Below the pieces are notes generated by a model. That model made no database searches and was not told where the DNA came from. It worked only from the letters and a program-made list of their open reading frames with translations. From contig CAINOE010000211.1 of NCBI GenBank assembly GCA_903851415.1, positions 21,937 through 85,936 on the forward strand: a DNA stretch of 64,000 nt, in the 5' to 3' direction. This stretch comes from an uncultured Rhodopila sp. (lineage in GTDB: Bacteria; Pseudomonadota; Alphaproteobacteria; Acetobacterales; Acetobacteraceae). Positions within the stretch are counted from its first letter, which is position 1. Every line of letters begins with the position of its first letter. Positions 43,351 through 51,464 of the stretch are shown one piece after another. The translations under genes were made by a program, and so were the position numbers.

Positions 43351-44015
43351 AGCCGGTCCCCGCGGTAACGCTCGATCAGGTCGAGCTGCGGCATGGCTCG
43401 CGCGTCATTGTTTCCGGCATTTCCGGCACGTTTGAGCCCGGCAGCCTGACCGCGTTGATCGGCCCCAACGGGGCGGGGAAAACCACGCTCTTGCGGGCCC
43501 TGGCGGGTCTGCACCCGCTGGCGGCCGGCCGCATCGACCGGGGCGGGCTGGAAGCCCGCGACATCGCGCTGCTGGCGCAGGGCAGCCATCTCGACCGGTC
43601 GTTCCCGATCACCTGCCTGGATGTCGTGGCGCTGGCCGCCAACCGGCTGGGTCCGTTCCAGGCGGTCAGCGTCGCGCGGATGGCGGCGGCGCGCGCGGCG
43701 CTGGACCGCGTCGGACTGGGGGACATGGGCAACCGGCAGATCCAGGCGATGTCGGCCGGACAGTTCCAGCGCGTGCTGTTCGCCCGGACGATCCTGCAGG
43801 ACGCCTCTTTGATCCTGCTGGACGAGCCGTTCACCGCGGTCGATGCCGCGACGACGCGGGTGCTGCTGTCGGTGATCGAGTCCTGGCACGCCCAGGGCCG
43901 CACCGTGATCGCCGTGCTGCACGACATGGACATCGTGCAGCGGTGTTTCCCCCGTACGTTGAGCCTGACGGCCGGCGGCGCCGTTTGGGGCGAGGCGGGG
44001 CTGCGGGCGGCCTGA
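43347..44015 (+). CDS. znuC: Zinc/manganese ABC transporter ATP-binding protein
   Basis: A 222-residue ABC ATPase. Walker A is GPNGAGKTT, the signature is MSAGQFQRV (variant of LSGGQ, as in several Znu/Mnt-type ATPases), Walker B ends in LILLDEPF, and the H-loop is in AVLHDMDIV. It pairs with the ABC-3 permease that overlaps its stop codon. The Zur-like site upstream points to zinc. A binding protein gene (znuA) is not in the window. Confidence 0.85.
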   Translation: MKPVPAVTLDQVELRHGSRVIVSGISGTFEPGSLTALIGPNGAGKTTLLRALAGLHPLAAGRIDRGGLEARDIALLAQGSHLDRSFPITCLDVVALAANRLGPFQAVSVARMAAARAALDRVGLGDMGNRQIQAMSAGQFQRVLFARTILQDASLILLDEPFTAVDAATTRVLLSVIESWHAQGRTVIAVLHDMDIVQRCFPRTLSLTAGGAVWGEAGLRAA

Positions 44016-44863
44016 TGCTGGATGTCCTGCTGGAGCCGTTCGCGCTCGGCTTCATGCGCCGCGCGCTGGCGGGATGCATCGCGCTGTCGGTCGCGGCGCC
44101 GCCGCTCGGCGTGTTCCTGGTGCTGCGCCGCATGAGCCTCATGAGCGATGTGCTGCAGCATGGCGTGCTGCCCGGGATCGCCGTAGGCGCGATCTTCGCC
44201 GGGCTGTCGGTGTGGGCGATGGGGCTGGGCGGAGTCGTGGCCGGACTGCTGGTGGCGGTGCTGGCCGGCTGGCTGGCGCGGCGCACCGGCGGGCGGGAGG
44301 ACAGCCAGCTTGCCGGCATGTACCTGGTGGCGCTGGCGGCCGGGGTGGCGCTGATCTCAACCCGGCACAGCATCGACCTGACGCATCTGCTGTTCGGCAA
44401 CGTGCTGGCGGTGGACAATGCGGCGCTGCTCGGGATGGCCGGGGTGGCGACGGCAACGCTGCCGGTGCTGGCGCTGATCTGGCGGCCGCTGGTGCTGGAG
44501 AGCCTGGATCCCGGGTTCATGGCGGCGACGGCGGGGAAGGGGGGGCTGTGGCACCTGGTGTTCCTGATGCTGGTGGTGCTGTGCGTGGTGTCGGGGTTCG
44601 TCGCGCTGGGGACGCTGATGTCGGTCGGACTGATGATGCTGCCGGCGATCGCGGCGCGGCACTGGTCCGATTCGCTGGCTGGGCAGGTGCGGGTGGCTGT
44701 GGCGCTGGCCTGCGTGTCGTCCCTCGGCGGTCTGGAGCTGTCGTATCATCTCGACATCCCGGCCGGCCCGGCGATCGTCTTGACGGCGGGCGGGATGTGG
44801 ATTGTCAGCCTGCTGACGGGACTGAGGGGCAGCGTGTGGCGGACGGCGGTGCCGCGGGCCTAA
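44015..44863 (+). CDS. znuB: Zinc/manganese ABC transporter permease
   Basis: A 282-residue ABC-3 family permease with seven to eight membrane helices. The family stretches PLGVFLVLRRMSLMSDVLQHGVLPG, LTHLLFGNVLAVD and ALGTLMSVGLMMLPAIAARHWSDSL are clear. It overlaps znuC by one base (TGATG). Zinc is favoured over manganese from the Zur-like operator. Confidence 0.88.
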   Translation: MLDVLLEPFALGFMRRALAGCIALSVAAPPLGVFLVLRRMSLMSDVLQHGVLPGIAVGAIFAGLSVWAMGLGGVVAGLLVAVLAGWLARRTGGREDSQLAGMYLVALAAGVALISTRHSIDLTHLLFGNVLAVDNAALLGMAGVATATLPVLALIWRPLVLESLDPGFMAATAGKGGLWHLVFLMLVVLCVVSGFVALGTLMSVGLMMLPAIAARHWSDSLAGQVRVAVALACVSSLGGLELSYHLDIPAGPAIVLTAGGMWIVSLLTGLRGSVWRTAVPRA

Positions 44864-44979
44864 GTCGCAAGCATCAGGGGCGGACCGGCGGCCGCGCCCG
44901 CCACAGCGCGAGGCGCGGCGCCTGCGTCTCGAACTCCAACAACTAACGCCAAATGAGCCATGAACAACGGAGAGGCAGC

Positions 44980-45672
44980 ATGAACCATACGGTCGTTTCG
45001 CGTGAACAGTGGCTTGCCGCCCGCACGGCGCTTCTGGCGCGGGAACGCGCGCTGACCCGGGAACTCGATGCGCTCCGCGCCGAGCGCCGGCAGTTGCCTG
45101 TCGTCAAGGTCGAGAAGCCGTACGTGTTTACAGGCCCCGAGGGCGAATGCTCGCTCGGCGACCTGTTCCGCGGCCGCAGCCAGCTTGCGATCTATCATTT
45201 CATGCTGACGCCGGGCTCTGACCATATCTGCCCGGGCTGCTCTTTTCTCTCCGACCATATCGACGCGGCGCGGCAGCATTTCGAGCACGCCGACTTGTCG
45301 TTCGCCGCGGTCTCGCGCGTCCCGATGCAGCGGATCGAGCAGGTCAGGCAGCGGATGGGCTGGACATTTCCGTGGGTCTCCTCGCAGGGCAGCGACTTCA
45401 ACTTCGATTTCGGCGTGTCTTTCACGCCCGAGGACATCGCCGACGGCCGCGCCATCTACAATTACGGCACGGTGATCCGGAAGAGCCAGGACATGTTCGG
45501 CGTCAGCATCTTCGTGAAGGATGACGACGGCACCGTCTTCCACAGCTACTCAACCTATCATCGCGGCGTCGAGTTGCTCATCGGCGCGCTGAACTGGCTC
45601 GATCTGGTGCCCAAGGGCCGCAACGAGAGCGCCGGCGCCATGAGTTGGGTGCGGCGGCATGACGAGTATTGA
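44980..45672 (+). CDS. DUF899 thioredoxin-fold protein
   Basis: A 230-residue DUF899 protein. The pattern includes SREQWLAARTALLARE near the start, LAIYHFMLTPGSDHICPGCSFLSDHIDAA in the middle, and DMFGVSIFVKDDDGTVFHSYSTYHRGVE near the end. The family adopts a thioredoxin-like fold; biochemical role unknown. GGAGAGGC precedes the ATG at 44980. It stands alone after znuB. Confidence 0.88.
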   Translation: MNHTVVSREQWLAARTALLARERALTRELDALRAERRQLPVVKVEKPYVFTGPEGECSLGDLFRGRSQLAIYHFMLTPGSDHICPGCSFLSDHIDAARQHFEHADLSFAAVSRVPMQRIEQVRQRMGWTFPWVSSQGSDFNFDFGVSFTPEDIADGRAIYNYGTVIRKSQDMFGVSIFVKDDDGTVFHSYSTYHRGVELLIGALNWLDLVPKGRNESAGAMSWVRRHDEY

Positions 45673-45996
45673 GGCGGACGGCGGCTGAGGCGGGCTTGGC
45701 AAGGGTCGGCACGCGGACCATGACCATAAACCCGGTACAAGATCATGATCAAAAAACACGATGGGTGGGAACTCATCGAAGGATGGGATCGGATCATCCG
45801 TCATTACGCCGTGCATCCGACTGGCAACACAGCACCGGCCTGGACGGCTACAGCCCGTTGACCCGATTCGCTCACAGTAGCACCTATTACCTTGCAACAA
45901 CACACAGATTCGTGACATTTTAGCGGATTGACACGATTTATTTTTCACTGTGGTTAATACCTCGTAAGTTTGTTGTAATTTACAGGGGGAATTCGT
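45673..45996. other. AT-richer upstream region of the CAP-domain gene
   Basis: No gene is seen. Composition drops markedly in GC toward the right end. TTGACA at 45928-45933 could be a -35 box for the next gene, but I could not find an equally good -10 at normal spacing. An AGGGGG ribosome site lies just before the ATG at 45997. Confidence 0.45.
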
Positions 45997-47211
45997 ATGA
46001 GATTTGCTGCTTATCTCGTGGCAGCCCTACCGGTCGCCCACATGGCGATGGCGCAGGCTCCAACGCCAGCGTGCCCGACGATCCCCAATCCGGCAGCCAG
46101 TTCCACCACGCCGTTCCCCTTCAGCACAACGCTGGCGTTTGCCGCAATCGATGCGGCCCACATCGCGGAAGGTTTGTGCGCTCGATGCTCGGCGGGCGGT
46201 AGCATGATCGAGACCTACCTCCCCGAAAACTACGCGTCGCTCAATCCAGATCAAAAGCTTCTCGTCTTGATCAATGCTGAGCGAATTATTCGAGGCATTC
46301 CGCCAATTCTTGGCCCGGGCGGCACCAACGCTGGCACGAATGATCCCTACATCGGCAACGTCACCGCCAATCATGCGCTGCTGGTGGCGCTCAATGCCGG
46401 ATGGTGGCTGCTTGATATTCCGATTATCCACAGCAATGCTGTTGACGGGACGTTTGATGGCCGCGAGACGGCACCGCTTGGTCCGCCCGGCCTCATCGAT
46501 AATGGTTTTGTCGGAGAAATAGCCGCTGTCAATTTCACACCCGAAGGTGCGATCTGGCAGTGGATGTATGACGATGCCGATTCAAATTGGGGCCATCGCG
46601 ACAACATCCTGAATTGCTCTTACACGATGATGGGGTCCGGAGTTGCCACCGCACCTGCCAATGTCAGCCAGTGGGGGGCTGGCGCACAGGTTTACATCGT
46701 TGACTTTATCCAGCCGCAAACCGGCAGTACCTATACGGCACCGATACTTCCGGCTCCTGCACCATGTCCGCCTGTCCCGGCACCGGCTGCATGGACCTGT
46801 CCGACTGTTGTGCCACCCAAGGTCTTCAGCGAGCTTGGCGGCATAGCCACGCTGAGTGCAGATGGAACAACGATCAATATTGCCGCCAATGTCAGCGTCG
46901 ATCCATTGGATGGCGCAACCAATCAGGTTCAATCGTTCCTGGTCTTCCAACCAGCCAATTGGGCAGCGCCGAGCGGGGGGGTGCCGGCACTCGGCGTGGC
47001 CCCGCAAGGCACGGGGGCGTTTTCTTGCCCATTGGTTCCAGTGCTGCACACTGCCCTCGATCCTACTGATCCAGCGGCGGCCGATCCTGCCGCAATCACG
47101 AGTCGTTGTGCGGCATCCATTCCGTTTGCCGGTAATCCGGTTGTCATTTCGATCACAGACACATATAACGATTTGGTCTTCGTCCAAATGAATCTGTCAC
47201 CGCCGATGTAG
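45997..47211 (+). CDS. Secreted CAP-domain (SCP-like) protein
   Basis: A 404-residue protein with a signal peptide (MRFAAYLVAALPVAHMAMA, cleavage near AQA). The CAP fold is suggested by LVLINAERIIRGIPPI, a histidine in IIHSNAV, a glutamate in GFVGEIAAVN, and DSNWGHRDNILNCSYTMMGSGV. The C-terminal half is a Pro-rich linker and a beta-type domain. GC content is clearly lower than in neighbouring genes, which suggests horizontal acquisition. Function unknown. Confidence 0.75.
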   Translation: MRFAAYLVAALPVAHMAMAQAPTPACPTIPNPAASSTTPFPFSTTLAFAAIDAAHIAEGLCARCSAGGSMIETYLPENYASLNPDQKLLVLINAERIIRGIPPILGPGGTNAGTNDPYIGNVTANHALLVALNAGWWLLDIPIIHSNAVDGTFDGRETAPLGPPGLIDNGFVGEIAAVNFTPEGAIWQWMYDDADSNWGHRDNILNCSYTMMGSGVATAPANVSQWGAGAQVYIVDFIQPQTGSTYTAPILPAPAPCPPVPAPAAWTCPTVVPPKVFSELGGIATLSADGTTINIAANVSVDPLDGATNQVQSFLVFQPANWAAPSGGVPALGVAPQGTGAFSCPLVPVLHTALDPTDPAAADPAAITSRCAASIPFAGNPVVISITDTYNDLVFVQMNLSPPM

Positions 47212-47490
47212 TTTGTGTGAGCCACCTTATCCATCCGGGTAGGGCGGCTCCGAAGAAGAGGCATTGGCTCGCAAACCGAGACTCACCCGCAGTCGCGACA
47301 GGCTGTTTCGTTGCTAAATAATCTCATGCCCAGCTTCCGCAGCCTGACCCGAAAAGCCTGGCTTTATCAGCGCACTGGTTTTTTAGGCACCACACCGTCA
47401 GTCCGCGCGAATACTTGCTTTTTCCGCCGGCACCGCCTGAAATACCAGCGGCAGGGTCAGCCCGAGCGCGCGGCAGATCGGGTCGAGGCT

Positions 47491-47567
47491 CCCGGCTGCC
47501 CGATCGGCGACCCGCCCAAAATCTCCTGCAACGTCGGCGATGCCATGCTCAGCACGCCGATACCGGT
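47491..47567. repeat. Duplicated fragment of the OFA transporter gene
   Basis: About 77 bases here match 49194-49270 inside the oxalate/formate transporter gene with only a few mismatches, for example around TCTCCTGCAACGTCGGCGA versus TCTCCTGCAACATCGGCGA. The copy is in the same orientation and lies 1.7 kb away from its source. The rest of the 47212-47657 gap shows no intact gene. Confidence 0.85.
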
Positions 47568-47657
47568 GCTGTCCGTGCCCGGGACCAGCGAGACAGTCCG
47601 GGTTGCCGGGGGGTGCAGCATCTTTCAATCGGCGCCGAATTCTGCTATCGGCTGTGC

Positions 47658-47906
47658 ATGGTCAGTTTGGAACTCGAACAGGCGCAACGCGATTTGCCGT
47701 TGCTGGCCGAGAAGGCTTTGCACGGCGAGGATGTGTTCATCGCGGTGGGGTCCCAGACCCTGAGGCTGTCCCGGGCCAGCGAGCAGGCAGCCGGCGAGAC
47801 GCTCGGCCCGCGTGGCGGGCGCGGCGCATGGCGCGGTCGCGTGACGGTTGCGGACGCCTTCTACGAACCGTGGACGGACGAAGAAATGGGTGAGACCGAG
47901 GCGTAG
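47658..47906 (+). CDS. Phd/YefM-like antitoxin of a type II pair
   Basis: An 82-residue protein preceding a PIN-domain toxin by three bases. It begins MVSLELEQAQRDLPLLAEKA and continues GEDVFIAVGSQTLRLSR, a Phd/YefM-type pattern, with an acidic C-terminus (EPWTDEEMGETEA) that would wrap the toxin. It should bind DNA and neutralise the partner. Confidence 0.75.
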   Translation: MVSLELEQAQRDLPLLAEKALHGEDVFIAVGSQTLRLSRASEQAAGETLGPRGGRGAWRGRVTVADAFYEPWTDEEMGETEA

Positions 47907-47909
47907 CCC

Positions 47910-48296
47910 GTGCGCCTGCTGCTCGACACCCACGCCCTTCTCTGGTGGTTGCTGGACGACGCGAAACTTCCGCCGCGCTGTGCCGCCTGGGTGCAGGACC
48001 GCGCCAATGACGTGGCGATCAGCCCGGTGAGTGCCTACGAACTCCGGTTCAAGGCTCGGAAGGGATTGCTTCACGGCGTCGAGGATTTGATCGAAGACGT
48101 TCCCGCTTTCGCGGCACGCGAGGGGTTCGTTATCCTGCCATTGTCGTGGTCTCATACCCTGGCCGCGGGTGCCCTGCCGCTGCCGCATCGGGATCCATTC
48201 GATCGGCTGCTTGCCGGGCAGGCGCTGGTAGAGGGATACGATCTGCTGTCTGTCGATGTTGCGTTCGACAGGTTGGGCGTGACGCGCGTTTGGTAG
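47910..48296 (+). CDS. PIN-domain toxin (VapC-like)
   Basis: A 128-residue PIN ribonuclease starting with GTG. It opens MRLLLDTHALLWWLLDDAK with the first catalytic aspartate, has a mid glutamate in SAYELRFKARKG, and RDPFDRLLAGQAL plus LLSVDVAF for the later acidic residues. It should cleave RNA when free of its antitoxin. It forms an overlapping-style operon with the upstream Phd-like gene. Confidence 0.85.
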   Translation: MRLLLDTHALLWWLLDDAKLPPRCAAWVQDRANDVAISPVSAYELRFKARKGLLHGVEDLIEDVPAFAAREGFVILPLSWSHTLAAGALPLPHRDPFDRLLAGQALVEGYDLLSVDVAFDRLGVTRVW

Positions 48297-48306
48297 CCTG
48301 AGTGAC

Positions 48307-48486
48307 GTTAGCCGGTTTTTGCTGGTCGAGGGTCCGGGTCGTCTGAACGTGCGGTTTCTGGACTGTCTCCACGGCACGCCCTTGCTCGATATCAAGCGCT
48401 ATCTGCCCACGACCGACAGCGAGCCGCACGCCGCAATGGGGTGGCTGGGGCCGCACGCCACCCGCAACAGCAACACCGCGGACTGA
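48307..48486 (+). pseudogene. TrmO (TsaA)-like C-terminal remnant
   Basis: A 59-codon open fragment without a plausible start gives RFLLVEGPGRLNVRFLD followed by HGTPLLDIKRYLPTTDS. This resembles the C-terminal signature of tRNA N6-threonylcarbamoyladenosine methyltransferase TrmO (family pattern LDGTPLLDIKPY). The rest of the gene, about 100 or more residues, is absent, the space being taken by the toxin-antitoxin pair. Confidence 0.65.
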
Positions 48487-48490
48487 CGCG

Positions 48491-50140
48491 CTACCGGAAC
48501 AGCACCGCCACCTTCGTCAGCGTGATCCACACCCCCCACGCAATCGGAATCCCCACCGCGGCCCAGGCCAAAGCCGACGAAACAGTCAGCGCCCGCGCAC
48601 GCGAGGTCGGGATCACATGCGGCCCGTCATGGTGCCCCTGCGCGGCGCGCACCTCCTCCGCCGACATGAACCACTTATGCGGCACCGGCCGCACCAGCAG
48701 GTTGGCGATCAACCCGATCACCAGCAGCCCGGCCAGCAGATACAGCGTCACGTCATAGACAGACGACCGAGGCACACCCGCCGAGATCGCCGCCTCCCGC
48801 ATATAGCTCACCAGCACCGGCCCGATGATCCCGGCGGTGGACCACGCCGTCAGCAGCCGCCCATGGATCGCCCCGACATACTGCACCCCGAACAAATCGG
48901 CCAGATACGCCGGCACCGTCGCGAAGCCGCCGCCATACATCGACAGGATCACGCAGAAGAACGTGACGAACAGCACCATGCTGCCGGCATGCGCTGCCCA
49001 GGGTGCGGCCGCATACATCGCGATCCCCAGCAGGAAGAAGATGAAATACGTCATCTTCCGCCCGATATGGTCTGACACCGAGGCCCAGAAGAACCGCCCG
49101 CCGATATTGAACAGCGACAGCAGCCCGGCGAACCCGGCCGCGATCACCGCCACCGAGGCGCGCTGCGTGTCGCTCAACCCGGTGAACCCCGTGCCCGGCT
49201 GCCCGATCAGCGACCCGCCGAAAATCTCCTGCAACATCGGCGACGCCATGCTCAGCACGCCGATACCGGCGGAGACGTTCATGCACAGCACCACCCAGAC
49301 GCACCAAAACGCCAGGGTCTTGTGCGCGTCGCGCAGATGCACCTGGCCATGGGTGATCATCGCCTTGACGTTCGGCTCCGGCGGCGTCCACCCCGCCGGC
49401 TGCCAGCCGGGCGGCGGGACGCGGTAGCCGAACGCGCCGCCCATCATAAAGACGAAGTAGATCGCCGCCAGCACGACGAAGGTCTGCCAGACGCCGCCCG
49501 AGCCGGGCGCGCGAAAATGCTCCATCAGCATCTGCGCCAAAGGGGCGCCGATCATGGCGCCGCCGCCGAAGCCCATGATGGCCATGCCGGTGGCCATGCC
49601 GCGCCGGTCCGGGAACCATTTTATCAAGGTCGAAACCGGCGAAATATACCCCAGCCCCAGGCCGATGCCGCCCAGCACGCCGGTGCCGAGCCACAGGATC
49701 CAAAGCTGGTGCGTGATGATGCCCAAAGCGCCCAGCAGCAGGCCGCCGGACCAGCAGAAAGCGGCAACGACGCCGGCCTTGCGCGGCCCCGCCCGCTCCA
49801 GCCAGCCGCCCCACAAAGCGGCCGCGACGCCGAGGAAGAAGATGAACAGGGTGAACACCCAGCTCAGATCCGCCACCAGCCAGTCGCAGCTTGTCGTGAA
49901 CAGGGCGGTGAAAATGGACGATCCGGCCGGACAGGCCAGCGGCTTGCCGCCGCCGATTTCGCGCGACAGCGGCAGCCAGAAGACGCTGAAGCCGTACGCC
50001 ATGCCGATGCACAGGTGAATCGCCAGCGCCGCCGGAGGCGCCAGCCAGCGATTGTAATCGACATCGGCAACGATGCGCTTCCGGTCCAACAGGCCGAATG
50101 CGGTTGTTCCGCCGCCTAAGCGGCTCGTGGTGGCGCTCAT
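48491..50140 (-). CDS. OFA-family MFS oxalate/formate-type antiporter
   Basis: A 549-residue MFS protein with about twelve helices. OFA-type features include AIHLCIGMAYGFSVFWLPLS, GLGLGYISPVSTLIKWFPDRRGMATGMAIMGFGGGAMIGAPL, and NIGGRFFWASVSDHIGRK. OFA members exchange small carboxylates such as oxalate and formate. It is 55 bases from fdsD, on the same strand as the formate dehydrogenase genes, suggesting formate or a related acid as substrate. Substrate not directly shown. Confidence 0.85.
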   Translation of the reverse strand: MSATTSRLGGGTTAFGLLDRKRIVADVDYNRWLAPPAALAIHLCIGMAYGFSVFWLPLSREIGGGKPLACPAGSSIFTALFTTSCDWLVADLSWVFTLFIFFLGVAAALWGGWLERAGPRKAGVVAAFCWSGGLLLGALGIITHQLWILWLGTGVLGGIGLGLGYISPVSTLIKWFPDRRGMATGMAIMGFGGGAMIGAPLAQMLMEHFRAPGSGGVWQTFVVLAAIYFVFMMGGAFGYRVPPPGWQPAGWTPPEPNVKAMITHGQVHLRDAHKTLAFWCVWVVLCMNVSAGIGVLSMASPMLQEIFGGSLIGQPGTGFTGLSDTQRASVAVIAAGFAGLLSLFNIGGRFFWASVSDHIGRKMTYFIFFLLGIAMYAAAPWAAHAGSMVLFVTFFCVILSMYGGGFATVPAYLADLFGVQYVGAIHGRLLTAWSTAGIIGPVLVSYMREAAISAGVPRSSVYDVTLYLLAGLLVIGLIANLLVRPVPHKWFMSAEEVRAAQGHHDGPHVIPTSRARALTVSSALAWAAVGIPIAWGVWITLTKVAVLFR

Positions 50141-50195
50141 TGGAGTTTCTCCCCAGACCCGGTCTTCTTAATACAGCCGCCGGGCCTTGGCCAAA

Positions 50196-50417
50196 TCAGA
50201 CAGCTTTGTCAGTTCCCAGCCGCTCCACGGCTTCCCGCACCGGCGGATCGAGCTGGATCGAGCCTTCGCGAAGCTGCGTCACGATCGTCTGGCGCATGCG
50301 CGGATCCCAGTACTTGCGCAGGTGGTCCTCGATCGAATGAACGGCCGTTGCCGTCTTCTGCGACTGGAAGAAACGGCCGATCTGGTTGGCCATGTAGGCG
50401 AGCTTGTCATGCGACAT
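50196..50417 (-). CDS. fdsD: Formate dehydrogenase delta subunit
   Basis: A 73-residue FdsD-type protein (DKLAYMANQIGRFFQSQ, HLRKYWDPRMRQTI). It is a small partner of the NAD-dependent molybdenum formate dehydrogenase FdsABG, needed for activity. The start at 50417 follows GAGGGCC and overlaps the fdhD stop by about 11 bases. Confidence 0.9.
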   Translation of the reverse strand: MSHDKLAYMANQIGRFFQSQKTATAVHSIEDHLRKYWDPRMRQTIVTQLREGSIQLDPPVREAVERLGTDKAV

Positions 50418-51225
50418 GATAGGCCCTCGGATGGCTGATGCGGTCAAAACCGGTAAACACCTCGAATCCGTCGGAGCGGGCGATCCCGATCAGGGTAATG
50501 CCGGCGGCGGCTGCGACTTCGACGGCCAGCGACGTCGGCGCCGAGATCGCGACGATCACCGGCGCGCCCAAGGTGGCGGCCTTCTGCACCATCTCGACCG
50601 AGACGCGGCTGGACAGCAGCAGCAACCCGTCCGCCGCGGACACGCCCGCCCGGGCCAGCGCGCCGGACAGCTTGTCGAGCGCGTTGTGGCGGCCGACATC
50701 CTCACGCAGGGCGATCAGACCAAGGGCGGGAGTCCAGAACCCGGCGGCATGGACGGCGCGGGTGGCCATGTTCAGCGTCTGCGCCGCCGGCATCGACTGC
50801 ATCGCCGCCTGGACCATGTCGGGGGTGAATGTTCCGCCGGCCGGGACGCGCGGCGCCGGCTGGATCGCGGCGGCGAGGCTGTCCATGCCGCACAGCCCGC
50901 ACCCGCTCGGCCCCGTCAGCCGCCGCTGCCGCCGGGTCAGCGCGTCGAGCCGCTCGGGGAGCAGGTCCATGCGGCATTCGATGCCGTCGGGGACGGTGAT
51001 GATGTCGAGCGCGAGAATGTCGGCGGCATCGCGGATGATGCCTTCGGACAGGCTGAAGCCGATGGCGAAGTCTTCCAGGTCGTCCGGCGTGGCCAGCATC
51101 ACCGCGTGGGTGGAGCGGTTATAGGTGAGGGCGACGGGGGTTTCCCGCGGGATGGTGCGGGCGGATTCCGACGCCTGGTCGCCGCGGTAGACGATGCGTT
51201 GGACGGAGAGGGCGGGGTCAGGCAT
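50407..51225 (-). CDS. fdhD: Formate dehydrogenase accessory sulfurtransferase FdhD
   Basis: A 272-residue FdhD protein with the GCGLCG cysteine pair that carries sulfur to the molybdenum cofactor of formate dehydrogenase, plus FAIGFSLSEGII and LREDVGRHNALDK stretches typical of the family. It sits between fdsA and fdsD. A large inverted repeat separates it from fdsA. Confidence 0.93.
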   Translation of the reverse strand: MPDPALSVQRIVYRGDQASESARTIPRETPVALTYNRSTHAVMLATPDDLEDFAIGFSLSEGIIRDAADILALDIITVPDGIECRMDLLPERLDALTRRQRRLTGPSGCGLCGMDSLAAAIQPAPRVPAGGTFTPDMVQAAMQSMPAAQTLNMATRAVHAAGFWTPALGLIALREDVGRHNALDKLSGALARAGVSAADGLLLLSSRVSVEMVQKAATLGAPVIVAISAPTSLAVEVAAAAGITLIGIARSDGFEVFTGFDRISHPRAYHVA

Positions 51226-51282
51226 GGGATAGTTTCCGTGCCAAATCCGTCCGGATTGGGGCCGCGCGGCGCTCTTCCCCCC

Positions 51283-51429
51283 GTGTCATGGCCGGGCTTG
51301 GCCCGGCCATCCACGACTTTGCCGCCACCAGCACCGCAAGTCGTGGATGGCCGGCACAAGGCCGGCCATGACACGGGGTGGGCCAAGCCGGGCCGTGACA
51401 CAGGGTCGGCCAAGCCCGGCCATGACACG
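51283..51429. repeat. Palindromic repeat cluster between fdhD and fdsA
   Basis: The left arm (51283-51317) is identical over 35 bases to the one at 8774-8808; the right arm (51340-51374) is its complement with a few changes. Two further partial copies of the right-arm end (CGTGACAC near 51381-51400 and CCAAGCCCGGCCATGACAC ending about 51429) follow. It would form strong hairpins in the fds transcript. Confidence 0.88.
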
Positions 51430-51464
51430 GGGGCGCGGACCGTCCGCCCCTCCGCGCCGCCCCC

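Noticed and set aside
47398..47628. Minus-strand fragment resembling a small conserved domain (LDPICRALGLTLPL)
   Set aside because: The match is short, merges with the duplicated transporter scrap and does not give an intact domain.
8774..51429. CRISPR array interpretation of the repeated palindromes
   Set aside because: The repeats are scattered singly over 42 kb, lack regular spacers, and are long inverted pairs.
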